DNA from: Persea americana
Lineage: Eukaryota; Streptophyta; Magnoliopsida; Laurales; Lauraceae
Reading direction: 5' to 3'
DNA: 64,000 bases
Assembly (NCBI GenBank): GCA_029852735.1
Contig: CM056810.1
Location: 75,036,021 to 75,100,020, forward strand
The position numbers and the translations under genes are program-made. The notes under the pieces were generated by a model. The model was not told the DNA's origin. It saw nothing but the letters and a program-made list of their open reading frames with translations, and searched no databases. Shown here piece after piece: positions 23,991-34,937 of the stretch (positions within the stretch are counted from its first letter, which is position 1; each line of letters begins with the position of its first letter).

Positions 23991-24375
23991 CAAAGTAATT
24001 TAATATAATGTTTCCAAACAAGCTCTGGAGAGTATAGTCTCAGTACAACCTAATATCAGCCCAACCTAATCCGAGAATAAAATTGAAAACAATACGAAAA
24101 CAATGCCAAACTGACCTTTGTGTATATGCTCATCAGATGGTATTCTTTTTAATTAAAGTTATAGCCTTGAATCTCCAAACTGATTAGGTGGTGAATTTAG
24201 TTACTATTTTTTTTTTTTGCGTGCGGAGGGTCAATATTGACGCACATCTCATTTCATACAAAAATAATAATAAAGGAAAAAAAAAAAAAAACACAGACCA
24301 CTTCCATGCGATCGCAACTAAAAGGGCCCTTTTGGTACAATGGGTACCTGACGTGATTTTTTTGTTAAAATCCTC

Positions 24376-25018
24376 ATTAAATTAAGCAGAGAATAACAGT
24401 ATAAAAAAAGCTCCAACATAAAGCAAACACAAAAAGAAAAGATTGGTACAAAAGTTTTATCCCAACAATAGGGCCACAAGCGAATAACTTTATGCACCTC
24501 TTATTTGGCTAGAGTGTCCACCATACCATTTGCTATGGTGCAAGCCCTTTTTTAAAATATAGTGGGGCCCAACTTTTTATAATCTAAGCCAATCATCCGC
24601 CCTTGCACCCTATATATGTTGTGTAAGTTATTATTCAAATATGTAAGATGGCTACCATTGGATATGAATGTATACGATGGGATGAGTGATGAACTTGCTT
24701 TACTTCTCTCTTGTTAAGGATGACAATAGAGGGAGACCCTCATATATATGATCAATCAATGGATGGCCAATTGAAATTTTCTTTGCAAATTTAGATGCAA
24801 CAACTAACATAGATGTAAGAGATGATGAGCGCCTTGGATTTCTAGATATAAGCCCTGCAGTGGAGTTCCTTGCATTTGTTACACGGTTCCCTACAATAGC
24901 TATAACAGAGGATGCGGGCTTAGATAATAAATGAACCTGCTTTGACGTGAGGAGGAAATAAACACCTCTGCAAAAATTGGTGCATGGTGTTCCATCAAAG
25001 GGCAAGTCCTTTGGGCGA
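24376..25018. other. Spacer between repeat copies, no gene assigned
   Basis: Non-coding AT-rich sequence, apart from a 130-codon frame on the minus strand (25092-24700). That frame contains segments such as NRVTNARNSTAGLISRNPRR and LVVASKFAKKISIGHPLID. I do not recognise them, and the frame continues into the neighbouring repeat copy, so a captured gene fragment is possible but unproven. Confidence 0.35.
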
Positions 25019-25267
25019 GAGAAAGGGTACATGGAAACAGACGACCCAACGATTTGGAGAACTATGCCTCCCAGGTTAGCGGTGGGCCCCACTCATTATG
25101 TATCTAGGATTTAAGGGAAGGTTTTATGAAATTCTCTTTCTCAAACTCTATCTAGGATCAACCCTCCGAAACAGACATGGTAAATGGTAATTCTACTAAT
25201 TACATATCACATACAATCCAAACGGTTTGAGATGAAGCTCATTCTCTCCACTAATATATTCTACAGT

Positions 25268-27764
25268 TGTCACGACCCGGGCCCGAGATTAGGGTTACCA
25301 CGGCCAAACCCCGAGTCGCGATGCCATACTTACTCCCGTAAACCTCGCATCGCCGAAGCTAATACAAGATTCACAAGGGATCTTACATATACCTGTCAAA
25401 TGTACATTGTTTTGCGGAAATATATACATACATTGACATTTAATGTTAATATGTACAAATTCTTTACCAAAAGTAAAGTTCACTTATACATTTCATTTTC
25501 TATTTAAATCACCCATGCATATTCAAATACAATGCATGTGATCACTGTTTACAACAACATGAAGCTATTCAAAATGTTCCCAAAATTTTCGAAACCGGTC
25601 GCCTCCGAATTACATCCATTCGTTCAATCCTCCTGGGGGAACCGGATTGGTCTCCTCCGTTGGTGGCACGGTCTCGGAACCACTGGAACGGCCAACTGGG
25701 CCTGTAATGTCATCAATAACACTGTGAACACGACGGTTCAACAATGTATACACAATTCTATGATAGTCATATGTTAACAATTTGGTTCTAATATATAACA
25801 ATAGTATTCAAATCCATTCAATTTCAATTTAATTCAATTAAATTCATATAAGTCTTCCCCGAAGGAAGCATGCAATTCATGTGAGTCTCCCCTGAAGAGA
25901 GCATTCAATTCATGTATACACTTTATCAAGTGTCTTTTCATTGTCCTATAGCATAGGCGGAAGGCGCACCATTCCCAACCTAGCCTTTCAAGGACTCATT
26001 TCATTTCATTGGTACTCACTTTATTAAGTGGCTTTTCAAATAGTTACTCACTTTATTAGGTGGCTTATCAAATAGTTACTCACTTTATTAGGTGGCTTAT
26101 CAAATGTGTGGGATTTACCAGTGTCTTGATCAGAGATCACCGGCATCACCACGGAGCTCCGGAACGCTCCATCTACTGCAGCAGACTTAATCTTTTATAC
26201 ATTACAGTGTTTGTTCATTTCAGTTCTTTTCGTTTCATTTCATTGCATTTCAGTGTATTAATTCAATACATTATTCAATGATAGCTCAACAAGGAGCATA
26301 ACAGTAATAGACGAGAGAGGACAAGCCAACTCAAGTCATAAACAATTAAATTTCCTAAAACAACATTCGGGTGAAACGTTCATTATGCAATGTAGGTGTT
26401 ATTGTGGATGACATCACTTTTTAGTGAAATGTACATTCACATAAGTTTAGCTAACACCCATGATGGTTTAGGAAATTATCAGAAACCAATTCTGATATTC
26501 CCTCAATTTCGGTCACCTCGGCGGTTACCTAGCGGTTAGCCGCATTAGGGGTTTCGGCTGACCGAACCACATTCGGTCAGCTTCAAGAATTTCAATCTCT
26601 ACAGGACAATTTGTCCAAATTCGGTCACCTACGCGGTCACCCACTCGGCTGGCCGAAATTCAAATTTCGGTTAGCCGAATTTCTTCGGTTAGCTTACGGT
26701 TCGTTTTCCAGAAGCTCAACTTCGGATGGAAAAACCCTGACGAGATTTTCGGTCACCTTGCGGTCAACCCGCGGCTAGCCGAACTCATAAGTTCGACTAG
26801 CCGACCTATGTCGGTCAGCTCTCGGTTAGGTGTCGGTCAGCCTGGCGGCTGACCGAATTGCGCCCAGAAGTTCAGAAACTTCTGAACCGAATTCTCTGTA
26901 ACTGAACTCCTTGAGTTCTAACAAATCACTTAATAACTGAAATCAAGATAATTGAGTATACTTGCCTTATTTGGAGATTAATTAACAAGAATCTCCCTAG
27001 CTAGCTTAAATCCAAGTGGAATTCCTCAAGCCAAACCTTCTTTTGAACCTAAAAACCAAAATCAATCCACAAAACAGAATTCTTGTGAATTCTTTGAGCC
27101 ATAACTCAATAATGAAACCATAGAAGTGCTGAATTCAACTCAACACTTACTTGTAGCTTCTTTGATGGTAATCTTGAGATCTTCTCAAGTTTAAACTCCA
27201 AAAAAAATAAGAAAGAAGATGGAGAATAGGATGGTGAAGATGGAGCCCTCTTCACAAGCCCTTGACAAGTCTCTCAATCACACCACTTAAGGAAGAAAAC
27301 GTGGAAGAAAGAAGAAGAAGGGAAAGAAAGAGATCGGCTGGGATGAAGAATGAACTCAAATGAGTTCATCCTCATCTTATAATCCCCATTTTTGCATTTT
27401 ACCCCCCCTCATATTCCTCTAATTACAATTCAAGTCACATGAATGGTCATTTGACCCACTTCACGTTAACAGTTAACGTACTCCTCGAGATATACGTGTG
27501 AGTATCAAGAGTTTCCGTATTCGAAGAAATACGTGTAATTTCGTATTTACGAAAAAGTCCTTACAGTGCATGGTTTAGCCTAAAACCATTTCAAGTCCAT
27601 TCAGAACTTCCACTATTCTTTTCATTAAGTTTAATTGGACCACTTGAGCCAAATTCTATATCAATTTAGCTATTAATGAACATTAATTCCATAAAACATG
27701 TTGAATGAGCATTAATCCCGATTAATTAGAGTTAATCTTAATTAACTCGGGACAGGGTGTTACA
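25268..27764 (+). mobile_element. Solo-LTR-like element (2.5 kb)
   Basis: The element starts TGTCACGACCCGGG and ends GGTGTTACA (TG...CA ends). It is flanked by exact 5-bp duplications ACAGT at 25263-25267 and 27765-27769. No polyprotein is present. The start resembles a widespread type of plant LTR in which TGTCACG is followed at some distance by GCGGAA (here about 25416). The undisturbed copy of the flanking DNA near 21860-21880 lacks it, which confirms insertion. Assignment to Ty3/gypsy is tentative. Confidence 0.8.
26505..26880. repeat. Minisatellite of the TTCGGTCAGC/GCTGACCGAA type in the solo LTR
   Basis: Interspersed short words (CGGTCACC, GCGGTTAGCC, TCGGCTGACCGAA, TTCGGTTAGCCGA) recur about a dozen times, many being complements of each other, in roughly 380 bp. 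The stretch is locally GC-rich and non-coding. Confidence 0.75.
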
Positions 27765-29899
27765 ACAGTTCCGGCTCAAAATGAGTGGGTATCACTCCAT
27801 GATTTAGCAAAGTAATGGCAAACCTAATTAAAAGAGAAATTTACCAAAAATATTACCTTAGATGCACACTATTCTAAAAAGGCCTTTTTAGTTGCGGTCG
27901 CACAGAAGTGGTCTCAAGGGACCACTTCCATTTTTTATTTTTTTTTGGAGAAATGAAATGTGCGTTGATATCAACCCTCTCCTGTTTCCTCCCTTGAATA
28001 AGAGAGGGTTGATATCGACCTTCCGCATGCGAAAAAAATAATTTTTGATTATTTTCCTCCTCTCTTCCCTAAACCAACCCAATGGGGCAGACCAAATGAA
28101 GAGGAAAGGCCATATCAGTTTGGAGATATGGTTTTTTTAGATAATATGAGAATTCCCACGGAGGAATAAGAGGAGAACCAGACAATCAAATCAATGAACC
28201 AATTTATATGCCTTCAACCAAAATTTTGAGGGGCTTAGCTGTTAATGTTCATAAGAATTTACAAAAAGCATTTAAGCCGCTGGTTTCTATGAAGCATGGG
28301 AGATTGGGTTGTGTATCCATTGACCACATGGTATTTTTTAAATTAAAGTTGCAACCATGAATCTATTTTGAAGGCTGTCTCATGCAACGTGACCGTTCAT
28401 ATGGAATGCTGATTGTCGCGACCTCGGACCGGGACCCGAGCCCGCAAGCGATGGTAAACTACATTTATACAATGATCATACATTTAGATATACCCTCACT
28501 TAATTTCCCACAGGTTTCTGCGGTGAGGATTTCACACACACTCACAAAACATTTACATTGGTGCGGAAGCGTGTAGTAAATCAAATCGGTAACTCATTCC
28601 ACAAAACATGACTGATAAATCCAAGTGACTGACATGATGTCAAAATGAGCAGTGATCTCATTGGCATTCCTAAAATGTAAAGTTATAAGTTTAAATAAAA
28701 GATTATTTAATTCACATTCTCCAAAAATAATGGCCAACAAAGGCCAGTACAACCAAAAGTATAAATCACAGTTCATTCTATAAATTTCCCAAAATGTTGC
28801 GCAACTCGTAGCTCAAACAAATGTCTACATGACATTGTCGGCTTGCCACTCTACTAAATGTTGCGGTTCATCAACCGCCTCCTCTTGCTCCTCCTCAAAG
28901 GCAATAACGGGGACCGGACCTGAGTACTACAAAAATGGATTAGACACGACGGTCTGGCAGGTGGGTGAATAGATTATACAATTTAAGAATAACAAAACAT
29001 AACTTAGAACATAATGAAATCATAGTAGAATAGTAGTTGTTATAAACAGGATGCATTGTTTATTTAAAGTATAAATGCAAGATAAATCATGAAGGTAACC
29101 AAAGAACAGGAACTGACAAGATGGCAACCACACTTAAGCTAAATCCTCCATCACTAATGTGATGAGAGCACACTAAAGGTGTTGGTCTCGAAGCACACGA
29201 GGTGAAGAGAAACAACTATATACATATAATATACTGAGCAAAACCACAGCCGCGGAACCGGGCGACAAAACATAACAGAATTCAGACTGCAGCTGACGGA
29301 AGCTAAAGGGGACCTCAAGTCGGTGGATCAAACCGACAAGGTCGTCCAAGCTTAATGGTGCCGACTCATAGGTTAAAACACATTTAAAACATGTACATAT
29401 CTAAAGAGGTGAATACCACCCAAAACAGACTGAATAAAAAGGCTCGTAAGCGCATATGACACAATAATATCTTATCAAAATGCATAAAGATGATCAAATG
29501 TTCACATTACGAATTTCAGTGGTTTTGAATTGCCACTTGTACTAATATGCGAAAACTGTTGAAAACGTATAAGGTTTGATAAAAGCAAACACTATAGACA
29601 CCCACATATTTCTGGACCAAACATTGAGGTTTCAGGATTTAAACAATAGGTATAAGGGTCCCGTATGTCGATTAGAGTTTATGGCATGGTACTCCGGAAG
29701 GTTGGAGACATCCCGAATCCCCTATACAAATTGGTAAGTCCATTATCCACAATAAATCTCCGGAATTGGGGTTCTTTTCTAAATCAATCTCCATAAAACA
29801 CTTCTTATTCCTCCACATCATATTAGGGCTCCAAACCAACCTCATTGGACCTTAAAACAACCTTTTAATCATGTTTGGAAATAGCCCAATATTTCTGTA

Positions 29900-30300
29900 C
29901 AGTTCGCTCAAGCGAACAAAAAGGTTCGTTCGAGCGAACAGTATTCTGGGAAGGGTTCGCTCGAGCGAATATAAGTTCGCTTGAGCAAACTGGTCCAAGT
30001 CAGGAAAGGTCGAGCGAACCGAAAGAATAGCCCAAGCGAACCAGTCTCTGGAGGGTTCGCTCGAGCAAATAAGAGTTCGTTCGAGCGGACTACTTCGAAT
30101 CAGAAAAGGGTTGAGCGAAGAAGAAGGGAGGCTCAAGCGACCAAGGTTCTGTGAGGGGTTCGTTCGAGCGATGATGAGGTCGCTCGAGCGAACTGCTCCG
30201 GAACAGGAAGGCTCGAGCAAAGGAGATGGTTAGCTCAAGCGATCGGAGTTCTGTGAAGGGTTCGCTTGAGCGAACTGCTTCAGAAATGCTCCGTTTCAGC
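29900..30300. repeat. Palindromic minisatellite GTTCGCTCGAGCGAAC
   Basis: About a dozen variants of the self-complementary word GTTCGCTCGAGCGAAC, or its half sites, occur in 400 bp. Pairs separated by AATAAGA- or AAAAAG-type spacers recur with a period of about 90-120 bp. The stretch is non-coding and lies immediately before the Tat insertion site, whose 5-bp target (CGAAC) is part of the same word. Confidence 0.85.
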
Positions 30301-30309
30301 AGTTCGAAC

Positions 30310-31558
30310 TGTTGACACAAAAAATGTCACTTAGCCTCCTCAACATCAAAAGCTACATGGAACCGCATCCTACTACAAACAGGCAAAGCTGCTTCAAGCA
30401 TCAGATCTTGTCAAAATCAAACAAAAACTGCAAGATCCTTCAAAATAGCCAAAAGAAGGGTACACATGAAGTTTTGGGCCATTTCGACACCATTTAGCCT
30501 AACTTCAATCCTCCAACGGTTGAGCAAGAGCTCTCGGCGACGACATTGTCGAAGACATCAAATCTTCAATCAGAGCCTATGGATGGTCTCAAAATACCTC
30601 CAAAAGGCTCCATGTCGAATTTCAAGTCAAACCGACATCGTTTGACCCTCCATCAACTCTCGAACGGCGAAATCAAGCCTCTCGGCAGTAAGAACCCTCG
30701 ATGCCACCACTCATCGAACAAAGCACATGAGTAGCTTCTACATGCTTCCAAAAGGCCCCATGTCAAATTTCAGGCCACCAAAAGCCTATAAATAGGCGGT
30801 CATTCCAAAGGGAAAGGGTCCGAAAAAATCATTCGAAGAGTCCTGAAAATTATCCTGAAGAATTCTTTGCACAAAGAAGCTCTCCTGCCTTGAAGAAACC
30901 CTGCTGCAAACAATACAAGGTGATTGAAGTCCCTTGGGGGGCCACCCCCCCAAGGTTTCCCCTCTTCTTCTATCCAACATGGCCTAGATGCGGCTTTTCA
31001 GCCCGTCTACTTAGTTTTTTATTGGATATAGGACATTCCCTTAGTCTTTGTCCTCTAAAAATCCGAGGTCCAAGCCAATCCAAGTGAATCAAAAGCATCA
31101 AGTGTTCTCATCTGAAGGACGACAGTGGAATCCATACATGACTCGCGACCGTCGATCTGAACGTGTCCCCACAATCTCCTGAGAAGTCAGATCCCTTTTT
31201 CTTCCTCTTCTATTGTATTTTGTATTTTTAAAGAGACAAAAAAATCACAACTCTTGTCTTTCATTATTGATAAGATTTGTAAATCGCCTTCCATAGCAAA
31301 ATTGCCTCCTACAGCACAAAACTGCCTTTCACGGCAAACTAAATAAAATCGTCTTTCACGGCATTCTAAATCTGTCTCTTTCTTTAAAAAATATGTGCAA
31401 TGGAAGTTAGAAAAAAAGTTCGATTTTCTTTCTACTTGTGAAGGTGAATCTCCGGATCACCATTTCAAATTCCAAGTAGAATAGAAAATCTAGCATACCC
31501 GTACAAAATGTTGATGCTCACTTTCTCCTTTGCCCCGCCGCACCCGGTGGGACCATCA
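30310..31558 (+). repeat. 5' LTR, internally deleted
   Basis: At 1249 bp it is about half the length of the 3' LTR. It matches the 3' LTR from TGTTGACAC to about 30770. It then lacks some 1.3 kb of U3 sequence and resumes at CCACCAAAAGCCTATAAATA. It also lacks about 40 bp just before the end. In the first 200 bp I counted by eye about eight differences from the 3' LTR, nearly all transitions. Confidence 0.9.
30788..30796 (+). promoter_or_regulatory. TATA box of the 5' LTR
   Basis: CCTATAAATAGGC is conserved in the 5' LTR, in the 3' LTR (about 53350) and, as complement, in the inverted LTR (about 45955). It is the expected core promoter of the element; transcription would start about 30 bp downstream, at the U3/R border. 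Confidence 0.7.
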
Positions 31559-31585
31559 AGTTGGCATACCCGGTGGGACTCGTTC
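31559..31585 (+). other. Candidate primer-binding site
   Basis: TTGGCATACCCGGTGGGACT follows the 5' LTR after two bases (AG). Position and the TGG start fit a tRNA primer-binding site. I could not match it to a specific tRNA 3' end by eye. Confidence 0.45.
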
Positions 31586-31739
31586 ATTTGAGAATACGAT
31601 GCTTAGAATCCTTGGCTCCTTCCTAGTTGGTGGCCTATGTTGGATCTTGTATCTAAAAAAAAACATGAGATGAGATTCTTTAGAAAGTTCTTTCTTTGAA
31701 CTTGTTTCCATTCTTTCTTTTTTCAAAAAAAAAAAAAAA

Positions 31740-32445
31740 AAAAAAGTTTTCAAATTTCTTTCTTTTGGATTCAAATTGAAGAAACTTTGGTTCTTTCATT
31801 TTCGTACAATGGCTCGCAGAAATGTTTGAGCCAACGTTCGGATTGGAAGGGGTCATTTTCCTCTCTTTGATGGGTCCATTGGAGATCTTAAAAAGAAAAC
31901 GCATTGAGGTTGCACCAATTGCATTCTTTGATCAAAGTGAATTTAAGAAAAGCCTTGTCCAGAGTATAGAGGCAGCTAGACTGTTCGAGGCAAGGGTCCT
32001 TCAAACGGGTTCATTAAGTAACCCTACCCTTACCTGGGGGCTAATCTATCCACTAAGGTTTCATAAGACCGAATTGGAAGACCTATGTGCACTCTTAAAA
32101 AAAATCTTAAAAACAAAAAACTTATGTCATTATTGTGTTCAAATTCGAGAAATTGTGGTTCATTCCTTTTCGGATTTAGTGCTCGCAGAAATGTTTGAGC
32201 CTTTATTCCGATTGGAATACCATTTGCTCTCTTTTATGAATTCAATCTTGACTTTTCAAAAAAAAAAAAAAAAAAAAAACTCCCGTCATTATTGGATTCA
32301 AATATGAGAAATCTTGGTTCCTTCCTTTTCAAACTTAGAGCTCACAGAAATTGCTGAGCCTTTGTTCGGATTGGAATACCATTTGCTCTCTTTTGCGAAT
32401 TCGATTTTGACCTTTAAAAAAAAATCCCATCTCGTGTCCTTTTTA
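31740..32445 (+). repeat. Three diverged tandem repeats in the leader
   Basis: Three units of about 150 bp or more share CAGAAATGTTTGAGCC, CGGATTGGAA and TTTGCTCTCTTTT blocks (about 31815, 32188 and 32345), each near poly-A/T tracts. They lie between the primer site and gag. The open frames across them look like a by-product of the repeat. Confidence 0.65.
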
Positions 32446-32818
32446 AGGATGCGATTTACAACATTTGTGCCTAGCGGTGCTAGTACGCCCTTTCGGGTCT
32501 ACTGTATTCGCGACCGACACATTTGTATCTCCAACCTTATATCATTTTACCTCGAGTGAGCTTCGCTTCTTGGCAACTTGAATTAAGGTTTACAATTGCT
32601 TCTAGCAGTCACTGGAACGGTCATTTCGAGTCGACCATACTTGCGTTCAGAATAATTGTACCCTCTATAGCTTTTTGCCTTCTTCATTATGCTTAGAATA
32701 GGCCATGCCTGCTGAGCGATTTGAAAAGACAAAACCATAGTGTTTTCCATTTATGATCACCATATTCTCGTGATTACTAATGGATGTGATCTTGTTTCAG
32801 AAGTTTTCCAAACTAACA

Positions 32819-34937
32819 ATGGCAGCTTCGTTGACCATCACCTTCGACGGAAACAAGTACCAAGTCATGCTTCAGGAGAAGCAAAGCAAGCACACTTTCA
32901 AGTGCCCTGCCAGCTGCCAGAGCATCACCTCCCTCGGCAACTCTCAAAACACCGGGTAGACCTCCACTCCCCGGACCATCGTCTTCGGGTCACTGGGACC
33001 ATTCCCGCTGCCCGTAGAAGAGACAACGCCTGCTAAGAAGCAGAAGACCGCTCCTCAACGTGTCCCTGCCCCGACACCAAAGGCGGTCACCAAGAAACCC
33101 GAGGCCCGTGGCAATCCCACGAAGCCTCAACCTGCAAAAAACCAGGTCTACCCCAAGACTTGGTCCCCGCGATCTTCACAAAAAAAAAAAAAGGTTCCGG
33201 ACATCTGCAAAGCAAGCATACCTGGCTCCTCTCAAGGAAAACCGGTTCTATCCTCTTACTTACATCAAAGGAGAGAAACCTACCCTCCACCGAACAACAA
33301 AACCAACCCAGCACGAGCCGATTTGCCCATACAAGCCCAAAATCAAGTCATGCATCACAAGGCCTCGACAAGAACCTGCCAGGGCCTGCTCTCCTGCAAC
33401 TCGACCCTTCATTTCAACAGGGACCGAGCTTGCAAAATTTAAAGCTTCGCTGCGACAGGTTAAGGACCGCGTCCAGATCCTGTCCATGCCAGTCTTCAAG
33501 GAAGACAAGCTCAGTTGCTGTGCACGAGGGACTACATCCTTCATTGCCAGAGCACAGCCTGAGCTAACTGAAGCTCAAATAGCTCGTCGTATACATCGCC
33601 GTGCGGCATATCGACAAAAGAGATTAGAAAAGCAAAGAACCCAGCATTCTGAGCTTCAAATCTCCCAAAAATGGGTCGAAAAAGAAAGATCTGACCAAGT
33701 TGCTGCTGTCCACATGGTTGGCAAAACCAAGAGACGCCCGAAATCAGCAACAAAAACACATGTCAGACGGCCGGTGACTCGTAACATCTCCCGGACAAGA
33801 AGACATCAGGAAGACTCTCCCACTCCTTCAAGCCAAGGACATCGGAGTGATCATTCCTTGGGCTCTTCATCTAGAAGGATGAGCTCCAGCTCAGTCACTA
33901 AGACAATATCTTCTTTCGACTCACGAAGAGTGAATGTCCTAGTCACAAACTCTGAGCAACCTCCACCGGACGATAACATGGCTCTACGCATTCAGCAGCT
34001 AGAGCAAGGACAGCAGAAAATAGAGGTCCTGATGGAAAACCTCCTTCTCACTCTCCAACGTGCACCAAACAATGATGAAGTTCCTCCACAAGATGAGGCA
34101 AACGGTGGAGAATATGAGTCACGCGCCCTTACTAAAAAGGACGTTGACGATATCCTCGCCAAAGAAAAACAAGGGGATACACTAAAGGAGCACGGAATCA
34201 AGCCACCATATCCCTTATGGATGGACTCGGTTCCGTTCCCTCCAAAGTTCAAACAGCCTCTTTTCCAAACATATACAGGGAAATGTTCAGCTAGACAGCA
34301 TGTCATCCACTTCAAGATCTTAACGAGAACTATTGCGGATCAAGATGCTCTCAAGATCTGTCTCTTTGCAAGTACCTTAAAAGGTACGGCCTTTAATTGG
34401 TACTCCACTCTGCCAGAGGACTCCATTCAAAACTGGATCATGCTAGAGACACGCTTCCTGACCCACTTTAAAGGTGAGGATCATCCTGTTACTATGGCTT
34501 AACTTTGCAGCCTTAAACAGGGAGAGAATGAGTCGACATACGACTTCATTCACAAGTGGAAAGCAATGGCATACAAATGCTCAGATGTGCTGCCACAAGC
34601 GTCGCTGGTCGACATCTGCTGAAACAACATGAGAGCTAGGATCCGCTCCATGATCATCAGTAACAAATCGAAGAATCTAGTAGAACTTCTGGAAGCGTCT
34701 ATGGAGGCTGAAACGGTGATCAAAGACCTCAATAGTCAGAAATCATCAAAGAATGAGCCAACTGCCATTTCGACCTCCAAGCCAAAGAAAAAGGAGGTTC
34801 TCAATGTGCAAACTAAGTCAGCTCCTCAGCCACCAAAGAAAGCCGAAAACAAAGCTCCAGGTAAGAGACCTGAACTCTCTGATGCCTTCAAAGAACGAGT
34901 AGAGAAGAAATACCCGTTCGATGAAGATGTTGAATAA
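32819..34937 (+). pseudogene. Retrotransposon gag (degenerate)
   Basis: This would be the structural protein of the virus-like particle. A start at 32819 opens MAASLTITFDGNKYQVMLQE and is stopped after some 45 codons. From about 33060 another frame runs to a stop at 34501. That frame holds a basic N-terminal part and then the retrotransposon gag core (about 34200-34640, with FKQPLFQTYTG, LKICLFASTLKGTAFNWY and WIMLETRFLTHF), which continues after the stop as LKQGENESTYDFIHKWK. A Lys-rich tail ends near 34937. At least two in-frame stops or shifts break it. No CCHC zinc knuckle is visible. Confidence 0.85.

Larger units (their letters stand above)
21941..24375. mobile_element. Mutator-like element with long terminal inverted repeats (A)
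   Basis: The left end (from 21941: GAGGACTTTACC, then CCCTTTTAGTTGCGGTCGCA at about 21991) is matched in inverse orientation by the right end (24375 leftwards: GAGGATTTTAAC, then CCCTTTTAGTTGCGATCGCA). The inverted similarity runs about 150-200 bp into the element. There is no transposase frame. The interior is a tandem-repeat field with a plastid fragment. I found no convincing target duplication, so the Mutator class is inferred from repeat length only. Confidence 0.55.
25019..28270 (+). repeat. Segmental repeat, copy 2 (split by an LTR element)
   Basis: Second copy of the segment at 21612-22310, present as 25019-25267 plus 27770-28270. The copies align in the same order and orientation, and the solo-LTR-like element sits between the AATATATTC block and CGGCTCAAAATGA. 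Confidence 0.7.

Noticed and set aside
33087..34315. Minus-strand frames of 70-107 codons opposite gag
   Set aside because: They are antisense shadows of the gag coding sequence and show no conserved motif.
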